Notes: generated from the sequence alone by a model not told the origin. A stretch of 43,089 nt of DNA from an uncultured Bacillota bacterium (GCA_937862575.1 CALMFM010000019.1:1-43089), one strand, 5' to 3'. Shown: positions 18,541 through 27,350, counted from the stretch's first letter. A program made the numbers and translations.

Positions 18541-19680
18541 ATGAGACAAGAAATAAAAAGAATCGCTTTGCTTACTGGAGGCGGAGACTGTTCCGGTCTA
18601 AATGCGGTTATTAGAGCGATTGTAAAATCAGCCATTCTCAAGCATAAGTGGGAAGTAATAGGATTCAAAGGCGGATACCATGGTTTATACATGGATGAAT
18701 ATATGAAATTGGACCTTCAAACAATTTCAGGAATCTTCCATCAAGGCGGAACAATCTTGAAGATGTCCAACAAGGACAATCTATTCAAATATAAAGTGAC
18801 AGACGAAAACGGTAAAGAGGTCTATAAAGACGTTTCCGATATCGCTATCGCAAATCTAAAAAGACACAACATCGACGCATTGGTAATCATCGGCGGAGAC
18901 GGCACTTTGACTTCTGCACGCGACTTCGCCAGAAAAGGCATAAATGTTGTTGGGATTCCTAAAACAATCGACAATGATGTGCCGGCTACAGAAATCACAT
19001 TCGGATATAGAACTGCACTTGACCACATTATGCAAAGTCTTGATGCATTGCATACAACAGCTTATTCACATGATAGAGTAATGATTTTGGAAGTTATGGG
19101 TAGAAATGCCGGTTGGCTGGCTCTTGAAGGCGGGGTCGCCGGATCAGCTGACGTCATTTTGATACCAGAAATTCCTTATGACATAAACAAAGTTGCACAA
19201 ACGGTCTTTGACAGATATAACAGAGGTTCCAAATTTACAATAATCTGTATATCCGAAGGCGCTAAACCTGTCGATGGTGACGTTACAATCAAAGCTATCG
19301 ATAAAGATAGTCCGGATTCAATCAGACTCGGTGGTGTAGGCGATTTGCTTGCAAAACAACTTGAAAAGATAGTTAAACCAGTCACTGGGCAAGATATTAG
19401 ACTCACTACTTTAGGATACATTCAAAGAGGTGGAGTTACAAACACATTCGACCGCGTTCTTGGAACAAAATACGGCTCATATGCAGTCGATATGATTGCT
19501 AACAACGAATTCGGAAGAATGGTCATCATCAAGAATGATCGGATGGATTCTGTAAGAATCGAAGAGGTTGTAGGTTCAGGAAATACAGGACAAACCAGCA
19601 CCGGCGGCGCTAGAATTGTTAATCCTCACGGGGATTTGGTTTGTTCAGCTAGAGATATTGGAATCACATTTGGTGATTAA
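18541..19680 (+). CDS. pfkA: 6-phosphofructokinase (group III type, predicted ATP-dependent)
   Basis: Phosphorylates fructose-6-phosphate in glycolysis. The 379-residue length exceeds the roughly 320 of the E. coli/Bacillus PfkA group and fits the longer group III enzymes. Seen are the phosphate-binding GGGDCSGLN, the donor-site GGDGTL, the catalytic PKTIDND and MGRNAGW. At the two positions used to predict the phosphoryl donor (E. coli 104 and 124), Gly (GGDG) suggests ATP rather than PPi, while Lys (PKTIDND) is the residue typical of the PPi/group III lineage. ATP is therefore favoured but not proven. The next gene, rubrerythrin, is 21 bp downstream. Confidence 0.93.
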   Translation: MRQEIKRIALLTGGGDCSGLNAVIRAIVKSAILKHKWEVIGFKGGYHGLYMDEYMKLDLQTISGIFHQGGTILKMSNKDNLFKYKVTDENGKEVYKDVSDIAIANLKRHNIDALVIIGGDGTLTSARDFARKGINVVGIPKTIDNDVPATEITFGYRTALDHIMQSLDALHTTAYSHDRVMILEVMGRNAGWLALEGGVAGSADVILIPEIPYDINKVAQTVFDRYNRGSKFTIICISEGAKPVDGDVTIKAIDKDSPDSIRLGGVGDLLAKQLEKIVKPVTGQDIRLTTLGYIQRGGVTNTFDRVLGTKYGSYAVDMIANNEFGRMVIIKNDRMDSVRIEEVVGSGNTGQTSTGGARIVNPHGDLVCSARDIGITFGD

Positions 19681-19701
19681 TAAAAATATAGGAGGATATT
19701 T

Positions 19702-20244
19702 ATGGAACTGAAAGGAAGCAAGACAGAACAAAATCTATGGACTGCTTTTGCAGGAGAATCACAAGCAAGGAACAAATACACTTTCTATGCTTCAGCTGCT
19801 AAAAAAGAAGGATATCTGGAAATATCCGATTTCTTCCTGGAAACAGCCGGAAACGAGAAAGAACATGCGGAAATCTGGTTCAAACTACTTCATGACGGAG
19901 GTATCCCTACGACAGATGTCAATTTGAAAGACGGAGCCGCTGGAGAACATTACGAGTGGACTGAAATGTACAAAGGATTCGCTGAAACAGCCAAAGAAGA
20001 AGGCTTCACGAAAATAGCATTCTTGTTTGAAAAAGTTGCGGCTATTGAGAAAAGACACGAAGAAAGATACTTGAAATTGCTGGCAAGACTGGAAGGCGAT
20101 TTGGTATTTACATCGGATAATGATGAGCAAATTTGGATTTGTGGTGTATGCGGACATATCCATGTAGGCAAGAACGCTCCAAAGTTATGCCCAGTCTGTA
20201 GTCATCCTCAACAACATTTCAAAAGAATGATCGAGTCAATTTAA
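19702..20244 (+). CDS. rbr: Rubrerythrin
   Basis: Non-haem di-iron peroxidase that reduces hydrogen peroxide in anaerobes. The 180 residues contain the ferritin-like four-helix domain with ExxH-type iron ligands ([32 protein letters not shown]). A C-terminal rubredoxin domain has two CxxC knuckles (CGVCG, CPVCS). The RBS is AGGAGG. It is probably co-transcribed with pfkA and ends in a strong terminator. It indicates anaerobic or microaerobic life. Confidence 0.97.
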   Translation: MELKGSKTEQNLWTAFAGESQARNKYTFYASAAKKEGYLEISDFFLETAGNEKEHAEIWFKLLHDGGIPTTDVNLKDGAAGEHYEWTEMYKGFAETAKEEGFTKIAFLFEKVAAIEKRHEERYLKLLARLEGDLVFTSDNDEQIWICGVCGHIHVGKNAPKLCPVCSHPQQHFKRMIESI

Positions 20245-20252
20245 TATTTTTT

Positions 20253-20275
20253 GAAGGCGAAAGCCTTCTTTTTTT
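20253..20275 (+). terminator. Intrinsic terminator after rubrerythrin
   Basis: GAAGGC-GAAA-GCCTTC with a GNRA loop is followed by a T7 tract. Confidence 0.93.
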
Positions 20276-20321
20276 GCTTTTTTTGGTATAATATATATAC
20301 ATACTCAAGCGGAGGCATTTA

Positions 20322-21197
20322 TTGAAAATAGGTAGAATCATAAAACTTGTCGGTGGTATTTATACAGTTCAGGATGAAACTAAAAAAAAATACGCTCTAA
20401 AACCTTTGGGGGTTTTTAGGCATAGAAACATTTCGCCTAAAGTAGGCGATATAGTAGATTTTGACAATGATAACATTACAAACGTCCACGAACGTCTAAA
20501 CGAATTATATCGGCCGATGATAGCCAATGTCGATCAGGTTTTGATAATTACTTCTGCCAAGCATCCAAATTTCAGTTTCTTATTATTGGATAAGTTTTTG
20601 GCAATGGTCGAAGCTTTCAGCATCACTCCTGTCATAATAGTATCCAAGATTGACCTCATGACCGAGAAAGAGTTAATTGAACTAAAGAGCCAACTTTCCT
20701 ATTATGCAAAGTATTTTAGAGTAATATATTACAGTTCAAAAACCGGAGAAGGACTTGATGAAATACTAGAGTCGACTACTGACAAAGTCAATGTGCTGGC
20801 TGGACAAACAGGAGCTGGGAAATCATCTTTACTTAACGCAATTAATCCAGAACTTGATTTGGAAACAGATGAAATATCCATGGCACTTGGTCGTGGCAAA
20901 CATACCACAAGACATGTGGAGATATTCGAGTTCGGCCATGGGTATATTGCAGATACTCCTGGTTTCTCAAAACTTGAATTTCTCGATTTCAAAGCTGGTG
21001 ATCTAAGATTTTATTATCCGGATTTTTTTGAAAAAAGCACTGAATGCAAGTTCTATGAATGTACACATACTCATGAACCTGGATGCGAGGTTAAAAGACA
21101 AGTCGGCATAGGAGAAATACCAAAAATCAGATACGAAAATTACCTAGATATTTTTAAAGAAATTGAAGCTATTAAGCCTAAATATAGGAGAGAATAA
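20322..21197 (+). CDS. rsgA: Small ribosomal subunit biogenesis GTPase RsgA
   Basis: Circularly permuted GTPase that checks late 30S maturation. In 291 residues there are an N-terminal OB fold, the G4 motif (SKIDLM) ahead of G1 (GQTGAGKSSLLN) and G3 (DTPGF), the order expected for the permuted family. A C-terminal zinc knuckle (CKFYECTHTHEPGC) is present. The start is TTG at 20322 after GGAGG; TATAAT lies at 20287-20292. It is followed by rpe with a 1-bp gap, the usual rsgA-rpe-thiN order in Bacillota. Confidence 0.96.
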   Translation: MKIGRIIKLVGGIYTVQDETKKKYALKPLGVFRHRNISPKVGDIVDFDNDNITNVHERLNELYRPMIANVDQVLIITSAKHPNFSFLLLDKFLAMVEAFSITPVIIVSKIDLMTEKELIELKSQLSYYAKYFRVIYYSSKTGEGLDEILESTTDKVNVLAGQTGAGKSSLLNAINPELDLETDEISMALGRGKHTTRHVEIFEFGHGYIADTPGFSKLEFLDFKAGDLRFYYPDFFEKSTECKFYECTHTHEPGCEVKRQVGIGEIPKIRYENYLDIFKEIEAIKPKYRRE

Positions 21198-21198
21198 C

Positions 21199-21837
21199 AT
21201 GATATGTTCGCCATCGTTTTTAAGTTGCGATTTTACTAGACTGGAGTCAGAAATACAATCCATTTCCAATGCGAAATGGATTCATTTTGACGTTATGGAC
21301 GGTAAGTTCGTGCCTAATTACACTTATAATCACACGATGTTAAAGGACATTAAACGTTACTCAAATCAATTCTTTGATTGCCATCTTATGATTGCCGAAC
21401 CAGAGAATCACTACGTGAAATACATCGAAGCCGGAGCGAATCTAATAACCTTCCACTTGGAAGCTACAACGGATCCGTTATCACTTATCAAGAGCATTCA
21501 AAGAAAAAAAGTAAAAGCCGGCATTTCCATCAAACCAAATACAAACATATTGACACTTGAACCATATTTGTCATTAGTTGATTTGGTTCTCATCATGAGT
21601 GTTGAACCTGGTAAGGGCGGACAAAAATTCTTGACAAACTCGTTGGATAAGATAAAATATCTTAATCAAAAGAGAATAGAAAATAATTATGGTTATCTGA
21701 TAGAGGTAGATGGTGGTATTAATTTTCTTACTGCGGAATCAGTGAAAAACGTCGGGTGCGACGTGATTGTGGTAGGATCTTTCATCTTCAATAAGGACAA
21801 CCGTGAAGAATTGATATCGGAGTTGGAAAATGTATGA
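21199..21837 (+). CDS. rpe: Ribulose-phosphate 3-epimerase
   Basis: Interconverts ribulose-5-phosphate and xylulose-5-phosphate in the non-oxidative pentose phosphate pathway. The 212-residue TIM-barrel shows ICSPSFLSCDF, the metal-binding HFDVMDGKFVPN, the catalytic His region (FDCHLMIAEP), MSVEPGKGGQKF and the phosphate-binding VVGSFIF. ATG 21199 is chosen because TAGGAG precedes it and homologues start here; the track start 21163 is inside rsgA. It overlaps thiN by 8 bp. Confidence 0.95.
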   Translation: MICSPSFLSCDFTRLESEIQSISNAKWIHFDVMDGKFVPNYTYNHTMLKDIKRYSNQFFDCHLMIAEPENHYVKYIEAGANLITFHLEATTDPLSLIKSIQRKKVKAGISIKPNTNILTLEPYLSLVDLVLIMSVEPGKGGQKFLTNSLDKIKYLNQKRIENNYGYLIEVDGGINFLTAESVKNVGCDVIVVGSFIFNKDNREELISELENV

Positions 21838-22447
21838 TAAAGTAAAAATATTCGTTGGACCGAAAGACTACGACTTCCGCCATCTGTACTTCGAGGAGTC
21901 GGATGAATTTCTTATCGGCGTTGACTCAGGGCTTGAATATCTAGCAACACTTAAAAAACCTGTAGATTTAGCAGTTGGCGACTTTGACTCAATCGATAAG
22001 AAGATTTTTGAAGAGATAAAGCCAAAGTGTAATCAAATCATTAAATTGGATAGAAACAAAACAATGACCGACCTAGCCTATGCTTTGGATTATATCTATA
22101 ACAATATGGATTATAATTCAATTGAAATATACGGCGGCATCAGTGGTAGAGTTGATCATTTTCTGGCTAATGTTAACCTGATAAAAAAATATGATTTTTC
22201 TATGCGTGATGATAAACATCATATTTACATGTTGGGAAAAGGGAAACATAAAATAAACAACTATAAGAAATATATATCATTTTTTGCGATTGAAGATTGT
22301 TATAATCTTTCAATCACTGGATTTAAGTTCTCTTTAAATAATTACTATCTCAGCACCAATGACTCTCTTTGCGTTTCCAATGAAGGCGAGAGTGGTGAAC
22401 TAGAGTTTACAAAAGGAAAAATACTAGTCATCTCCACCGATGACTGA
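21830..22447 (+). CDS. thiN: Thiamine pyrophosphokinase
   Basis: Transfers pyrophosphate from ATP to thiamine to make TPP. The 205 residues include the substrate-binding VGDFDSI, the DRNKTMTDLAYAL segment and GGISGRVDHFLANV, all family hallmarks. The C-terminal thiamine-binding beta domain is divergent. The start overlaps rpe, so the two are coupled. It completes the rsgA-rpe-thiN operon. Confidence 0.93.
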   Translation: MYDKVKIFVGPKDYDFRHLYFEESDEFLIGVDSGLEYLATLKKPVDLAVGDFDSIDKKIFEEIKPKCNQIIKLDRNKTMTDLAYALDYIYNNMDYNSIEIYGGISGRVDHFLANVNLIKKYDFSMRDDKHHIYMLGKGKHKINNYKKYISFFAIEDCYNLSITGFKFSLNNYYLSTNDSLCVSNEGESGELEFTKGKILVISTDD

Positions 22448-22458
22448 GCACACAATTA

Positions 22459-22492
22459 TTTCATGAAAATTGAAGACGTTTCATGATATAAT
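22459..22492 (+). promoter_or_regulatory. Promoter region of the protease pair with a repeated TTTCATGA element
   Basis: TTTCATGA occurs at 22459-22466 and again at 22479-22486, exactly 20 bp apart, so both copies face the same side of the helix. The first copy extends to a perfect palindrome, TTTCATGAAA. The second abuts the -10 TATAAT (22487-22492, with an upstream TGA). No clear -35 is present, which fits an activated promoter or an operator. The function is inferred. Confidence 0.5.
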
Positions 22493-22508
22493 AACCAAGA
22501 GAGGTGAT

Positions 22509-23792
22509 ATGGTGAAAAAACTATACATATTTATGACTCTTCTGATTTTGACAGGACTTCTTGCCGGTTGCACTGGCATTTTTGACACTGTTCCAAATGA
22601 TGAAATCACGTTCTATACCAGTAGGAGTACAACTACTACGACAAGCAACACCATCGACAAGGATTTGGTGATTTCTGACATTTATGAGATGATCAGAGCA
22701 CAAATCTATGAAGACGTCAAAGCCGATATTTTGGAAAATATCTCTGAAGAAAGATTTGACGAGATGTATGCCGATATCGTTGCAGAATTGCTTTTAAAAG
22801 TCGATAGTGGGGAGATTGAGTTGACTCCTAGTTCAATCATCGATATGATTAAAAACGTTGAATCAACTAAATCCAGCGCCGTTGTTGGCGTTACCGTATA
22901 TAATAGTTACGGAGTCCAGCAAGCGATTGGTTCTGGCGTAATTTATAAACAAGTCGGCGATACCTATTATGTAGTAACTAACAATCATGTTGTCGAAGAA
23001 GGAGTTACATATGAAATTCGCTTCGAAGACAGCACGACGATTGGTGCAGTATTACGGGGTGTTGATACTTTAGTCGATTTGGCTGTACTGTACTTTATCT
23101 CGGATGAGGAGTTTGCAACAGCTGATTTCGGAGATTCTTCAATGGTTCAAAAAGGTGATGTTGTTTTGGCAGTCGGGAACCCTAGTGGATATGACTTCTA
23201 TGGCTCAGTCACTATGGGTATTGTATCCGGTCTAGATCGATACTTTGACGTCGACAACGACGGAATAAACGATATGTTCGTCAATTATATCCAACATGAC
23301 GCGGCCATCAATGCCGGAAACAGCGGCGGGGCTCTATTCAATATGGATGGAGATGTCATTGGCATCAACGTCATCAAACTGACCTCGACCGAGATCGAAG
23401 GAATGGGATTTGCCATACCAAGCAATCTTGTATCTGCGATTTGCGATGATATCGAAGAATATGGATATTCACTTCAAAAACCTTACATGGGAATTAATTT
23501 CATCGATATTTGGGGTTCAGAAGCATATTTCACTACCAATGGAATTACTCTTCCAGAAGGAATTACAAATGGTTTTTATATCATTCAGGTTTATTCCGGC
23601 GGAAGTCTGTATGGTTATGTTCAAGCAGGAGACATTATCGTTCAAATAGCTGACATTGAGATAACAACGGCAGAAGATTTTGCCTATGAATTCTCTAAAT
23701 ACATCGTCGGTGACGTAATCTCAATCGTTATTTATCGCAACGGCGGGTATATGACTATTGAAGATATTACCTTGAAGGCGAGGGTGGATTAA
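22509..23792 (+). CDS. HtrA/DegP-like trypsin-type serine protease, lipoprotein
   Basis: A surface-anchored protease, probably for extracytoplasmic protein quality control. ATG 22509 gives MVKKLYIFMTLLILTGLLAGC, a lipoprotein signal with lipobox LAGC; the track start at 22470 lacks an RBS. A Thr-rich linker (STTTTTS) and a helical acidic stalk (about 45-110) follow. The protease domain has His160 (TNNHVV), Asp190 (VDLAVL) and Ser272 (GNSGGAL). A C-terminal PDZ-like domain follows (about 330-427). The next gene is a paralogue 3 bp downstream with the same layout. Proteolysis is well supported; substrates are unknown. Confidence 0.92.
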   Translation: MVKKLYIFMTLLILTGLLAGCTGIFDTVPNDEITFYTSRSTTTTTSNTIDKDLVISDIYEMIRAQIYEDVKADILENISEERFDEMYADIVAELLLKVDSGEIELTPSSIIDMIKNVESTKSSAVVGVTVYNSYGVQQAIGSGVIYKQVGDTYYVVTNNHVVEEGVTYEIRFEDSTTIGAVLRGVDTLVDLAVLYFISDEEFATADFGDSSMVQKGDVVLAVGNPSGYDFYGSVTMGIVSGLDRYFDVDNDGINDMFVNYIQHDAAINAGNSGGALFNMDGDVIGINVIKLTSTEIEGMGFAIPSNLVSAICDDIEEYGYSLQKPYMGINFIDIWGSEAYFTTNGITLPEGITNGFYIIQVYSGGSLYGYVQAGDIIVQIADIEITTAEDFAYEFSKYIVGDVISIVIYRNGGYMTIEDITLKARVD

Positions 23793-23795
23793 TAT

Positions 23796-25163
23796 ATGAA
23801 AAAAACTATGATATTTATTTCGATATTAATTTTGACGATAATCGCGTTCTCGGCAAATAAAGTAATTGGCGTTACAACTACTACAACCTTGGCTGACACT
23901 AATATCTTTGATGAAGGCGGATATTACTATTATTCGGATTATCAAGAATTGATTAGCCAAGTTTATGAAGACGTATATGATCAAATATATCAAGAGATTT
24001 ACTCGGAAATCATGGATGATATCAATGAGGAATTCTACGAACAGATATACAGTCAAGTTGAAGAGAATTTAGCGGATTTACTGACATCCGAACAATTGAA
24101 ATTATATATTGCGGACTTTGAAGACCAAATCCATTCTGTTGTATACATTGCCGAAAGAAGTGTTTTTGGAGTCTCCGCATATACACCATCTGATGGAACC
24201 GCCATAGGTTCGGGTGTTGTATACAGATATGATGAATTAGCTGATGTGTACTATTTGATTACGAATTATCATGTAATAAGAAATTATGTTGAATATCAAT
24301 CGAGTTCCGCTATCGATAAGAATGAGATAAGTTTAGATTTGGTATTTGCAGATGGAACAAGTGTCGAACTTGACATACTCGGTTATGACACAGAAGTCGA
24401 TTTGGCAGTTCTTACTTTTAGTGGTGTAGGGCTAGACGATATTATCGTTTCAGAGTTTGAAGATGAAGCGAATGTTGAAGCAAGTGATTTTGTTTTCGCT
24501 GTCGGTAATCCAATCGGATATAACTTCTATAATTCAATTACCATGGGGATTATTTCCGGAATTGATAGAAAAGTTGATATCGATCGCTATGTTGACTACA
24601 TCCAGCATGATGCAGCTATTAACGGTGGTAACAGTGGCGGACCAATATATAACATCTACGGAAAAGTAGTTGGAATAAATGTTTCCAAATTAGCTGATAT
24701 TGAAATCGAAGGAATGGGATTCGCCATCAATCTTGATTTCATTCAAAGAGTAATTTCAAGAATCGAAGCCGACAATATGCCTGTTAATACAATAATGCCT
24801 AGAATAGGTGCTAATTATTACATCATAGCCGATAAGATTGATGGAACAACAGTTGAATTGCCTTCACTTACTGTCGGCGGTCAGATATATACTGAACTAG
24901 TCTTGGACTTGCCTACGGGAGTATATGATGGCTTGTTGATAAACAAGATAATCAGTGACCAGACTTTGGCAGGTATACTTGGTGTCGGAGACATAATTGT
25001 TGCGATTGACACTTATAACATTCATGACAAGGAGAGTTTCCTTGAATACTTATATACTCATTATGAAGCCGGAGACATGATTACAATCCATTATTACGAT
25101 TTTGATGAAACTACTTTCCAGTATGAAAACACGATTTCTTCAATCACAATCGAATTAAAATAA
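23796..25163 (+). CDS. HtrA/DegP-like trypsin-type serine protease, secreted paralogue
   Basis: A tandem paralogue of the preceding gene, 455 residues. The N-terminus MKKTMIFISILILTIIAFSA is a signal peptide or membrane anchor but has no lipobox Cys, so it may be released or held by the helix. A TTTTT linker and a helical stalk rich in IY/VY repeats (VYEDVYDQIYQEIYSEI) follow. The catalytic residues are His159 (TNYHVI), Asp202 (VDLAVL) and Ser280 (GNSGGPI), with a C-terminal PDZ-like domain. The RBS (GAGGGTGG) lies in the previous gene's 3' end. It ends in a terminator shared with rpmB. Confidence 0.92.
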   Translation: MKKTMIFISILILTIIAFSANKVIGVTTTTTLADTNIFDEGGYYYYSDYQELISQVYEDVYDQIYQEIYSEIMDDINEEFYEQIYSQVEENLADLLTSEQLKLYIADFEDQIHSVVYIAERSVFGVSAYTPSDGTAIGSGVVYRYDELADVYYLITNYHVIRNYVEYQSSSAIDKNEISLDLVFADGTSVELDILGYDTEVDLAVLTFSGVGLDDIIVSEFEDEANVEASDFVFAVGNPIGYNFYNSITMGIISGIDRKVDIDRYVDYIQHDAAINGGNSGGPIYNIYGKVVGINVSKLADIEIEGMGFAINLDFIQRVISRIEADNMPVNTIMPRIGANYYIIADKIDGTTVELPSLTVGGQIYTELVLDLPTGVYDGLLINKIISDQTLAGILGVGDIIVAIDTYNIHDKESFLEYLYTHYEAGDMITIHYYDFDETTFQYENTISSITIELK

Positions 25164-25168
25164 AAGAA

Positions 25169-25200
25169 AAAGCAGAGATTACTCTGCTTTTCTTTCTTTT
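25169..25200. terminator. Bidirectional terminator between the protease pair and rpmB
   Basis: GCAGAG-ATTA-CTCTGC stem, with an A-run upstream and TTTTCTTTCTTTT downstream, so it can work for both convergent units. Confidence 0.88.
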
Positions 25201-25208
25201 GGTAAAAA

Positions 25209-25400
25209 TTAAGCTCTGTTGACTTTTCCGCTTCTTAAAGCTCTAGCAGAAACGTAAACTTTTTTAACTTGTCCATCCTCATCAACAACTCTAACCTTCT
25301 GTAAATTAGCCTTCCACAATTTTCTTGTGGCGTGCATAGAATGGGAACGTTGATTGCCAGACATGAACTTCTTACCGGTCACACTGCATTCTCTTGGCAT
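25209..25400 (-). CDS. rpmB: 50S ribosomal protein bL28
   Basis: A 63-residue basic protein with the L28 pattern [34 protein letters not shown]. The cysteine-zinc form is reduced to a single Cys. It starts with ATG after an AACGGAGTGAT-type RBS on the minus strand. Its divergent placement against fakA matches the rpmB/yloU-yloV neighbourhood of Bacillus. Confidence 0.97.
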   Translation of the reverse strand: MPRECSVTGKKFMSGNQRSHSMHATRKLWKANLQKVRVVDEDGQVKKVYVSARALRSGKVNRA

Positions 25401-25495
25401 GATATCACTCCGTTTCTGTTAAGATTTCAGCATACAATATTTTATCATATATTTGAAAAAAAGCAAGGATAAAAAAACAATTATTTATTGATATT

Positions 25496-25512
25496 ACTTT
25501 GAAAATCAAAGT
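25496..25512. promoter_or_regulatory. Perfect palindrome matching the FabT operator pattern
   Basis: ACTTTGAAAATCAAAGT is a 7-bp inverted repeat around AAA, located 2 bp upstream of the -35 box of the fakA promoter. The known FabT (MarR family) operator of streptococci has the form ANTTTGATTATCAAATT, and the conserved TTTGA/TCAAA halves and spacing are the same. That FabT or a homologue binds here is inference; no such regulator is in the window. Confidence 0.55.
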
Positions 25513-25514
25513 TA

Positions 25515-25543
25515 TTGCAATTTTGTATCCGATATGTTATAAT
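25515..25543 (+). promoter_or_regulatory. fakA promoter
   Basis: TTGCAA (25515-25520) and TATAAT (25538-25543) are separated by 17 bp. Transcription would start near 25550, leaving about 70 nt of 5' UTR before the fakA ATG. Confidence 0.8.
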
Positions 25544-25618
25544 GCTATTGCTTTTTTTTATGATGAAAATACCTGAAAATGTACAAATAAATTCAAAAAA
25601 CTCAAGGAGATTTAAATT

Positions 25619-27286
25619 ATGGCAACACATCAAATTGATGGAAACCAGTTTAAGAAATTAGTATTAAATGGCAGTATCAGGCTTAGAAACAACATGAATT
25701 ACATCAACGATCTCAATGTATTCCCTGTTCCAGATGGTGATACCGGATCGAATATGTCGGCTACTATGTCAGCCGGAGCCAAGGCCATCGAAAGCCTAGA
25801 TGAGCCATCCATTGGTAGCGTATGTAAAACTTTGGCAAGAGGAATGTTGATGGGTGCACGAGGCAACTCCGGAGTAATCCTATCTCAACTTTTCAGTGGT
25901 GTGGCTAAAGGCTTAAAAGATTATGAAATTGCCGATCCTGTTGTATTTGCCGATGCACTTAGAATGGGTGTTGAACAGGCATACGCCGCTGTTATCAACC
26001 CTGTAGAGGGAACCATGTTGACAGTATCAAGAGAAGCAGCTGATAAAGCGGTTTCCATTGCTCATTCTGTAACAGACTTCGAGCAATTATTCGAAGAGTA
26101 CATCGTGGAATTGGATGCATCTTTGGAAAGAACACCGGACTTGCTACCGATTCTAAAAGAAGTCGGAGTAATCGATTCAGGAGCCGCAGGCTTTATCGAA
26201 GTTGTAAAAGGTATGAACGACGCCTTGAATGGCAAAACATATCAATCAAAACAAGAATCAGGAGACTACAAAGTCAATCTGACCAATATTCAAAATGCTG
26301 AAGGTGAAAACTTTGGTTACTGTACTGAATTCATCATGCAAATCGAGAAGATGAACGAATTCAACCAAAAACAATTCACAGAGATGATCCATCCTCTGGG
26401 AGATTCTTTGGTAGTTGTACAGGATGAAAACATCCTCAAAGTCCATATTCATACATTGACTCCTGGCGATGCATTGAATCTTGCACAACATTACGGATTC
26501 TTTATCAACATCAAGATAGAGAATATGAATCTACAACACACTGAAGTGTTAATTCATCAGGAAATCGAGCATCAAGACGAGTGCGACTGCGGACATGACC
26601 ACAGCCATAGTGTAGCTCCAACAATGAAGAAGAAGTACGCTATCGTTGCCGTCGTCAACGGGACAGGACTAAAAGAGACATTCATCGAAATGGGTTGCGA
26701 TTACATTATCGAAGGCGGTCAAACCATGAATCCGTCTGTAGAAGAATTCGTTAAGGCAGTTGAGCAAATTAACGCTGATCACATCATCATTATTCCTAAC
26801 AACAAGAATGTTCTTTTATCCGCTGAAACAGCTGCTAAAATGATTGAAGGCGTCGATGTCAGAGTATTGAAAGCAAAAACGATTTCTCAAGGCTATGCCG
26901 GACTCACGATGTTTGATGCAACAATGGATATCGATGAAAATCTTGAAGAGATGAACAATTATATCCAAAATGTCAAGACAGGTGAAGTGACTTATGCAAT
27001 CAGAGACAGTGTCTATAATGGCGTGGAAATCAAAAAAGACCATTTCATGGGAATATTCGATGGCAAGATTGTAACTAGTAACGAAACCAGATTGCAAACA
27101 TGCGAACATATCCTTCGTGAAATGATTGACAAGCGCACAGAAATAGTGACTATTATGTATGGTGTTGATGTTGACGAGAATGAAGTGTCAGAATTGGAAA
27201 CATACTTAGACGACAACTTCTCTGTCGAAGTTGAAATAATTTCCGGTGGGCAAGACATCTACTCATACATTATAACAGTTGAATAG
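25619..27286 (+). CDS. fakA: Fatty acid kinase catalytic subunit FakA (YloV/DAK2 family)
   Basis: Phosphorylates fatty acids bound to a FakB protein, giving acyl-phosphate for PlsX/PlsY phospholipid synthesis. In 555 residues the N-terminal DAK2-type kinase domain shows NVFPVPDGDTGSNM and ARGNSGVILSQLF; a middle domain and a C-terminal EDD-fold domain follow. Between them is a His/Cys-rich stretch (HQDECDCGHDHSHS, about 319-332) that could bind metal. The RBS is AAGGAG. The Asp23-like yloU gene that often precedes it is absent. A FabT-like palindrome lies upstream. Confidence 0.95.
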   Translation: MATHQIDGNQFKKLVLNGSIRLRNNMNYINDLNVFPVPDGDTGSNMSATMSAGAKAIESLDEPSIGSVCKTLARGMLMGARGNSGVILSQLFSGVAKGLKDYEIADPVVFADALRMGVEQAYAAVINPVEGTMLTVSREAADKAVSIAHSVTDFEQLFEEYIVELDASLERTPDLLPILKEVGVIDSGAAGFIEVVKGMNDALNGKTYQSKQESGDYKVNLTNIQNAEGENFGYCTEFIMQIEKMNEFNQKQFTEMIHPLGDSLVVVQDENILKVHIHTLTPGDALNLAQHYGFFINIKIENMNLQHTEVLIHQEIEHQDECDCGHDHSHSVAPTMKKKYAIVAVVNGTGLKETFIEMGCDYIIEGGQTMNPSVEEFVKAVEQINADHIIIIPNNKNVLLSAETAAKMIEGVDVRVLKAKTISQGYAGLTMFDATMDIDENLEEMNNYIQNVKTGEVTYAIRDSVYNGVEIKKDHFMGIFDGKIVTSNETRLQTCEHILREMIDKRTEIVTIMYGVDVDENEVSELETYLDDNFSVEVEIISGGQDIYSYIITVE

Positions 27287-27294
27287 AAATCTTT

Positions 27295-27323
27295 AGAGGT
27301 ATTGTTAGATACCTCTTTTTTTT
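27295..27323 (+). terminator. Intrinsic terminator between fakA and recG
   Basis: AGAGGTAT-TGTTAG-ATACCTCT is followed by TTTTTTTT. The T-run merges into a TATAAT (27325-27330), which is probably the -10 of recG. Confidence 0.88.
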
Positions 27324-27350
27324 ATATAATATTACCAGTATGGAGTAATT

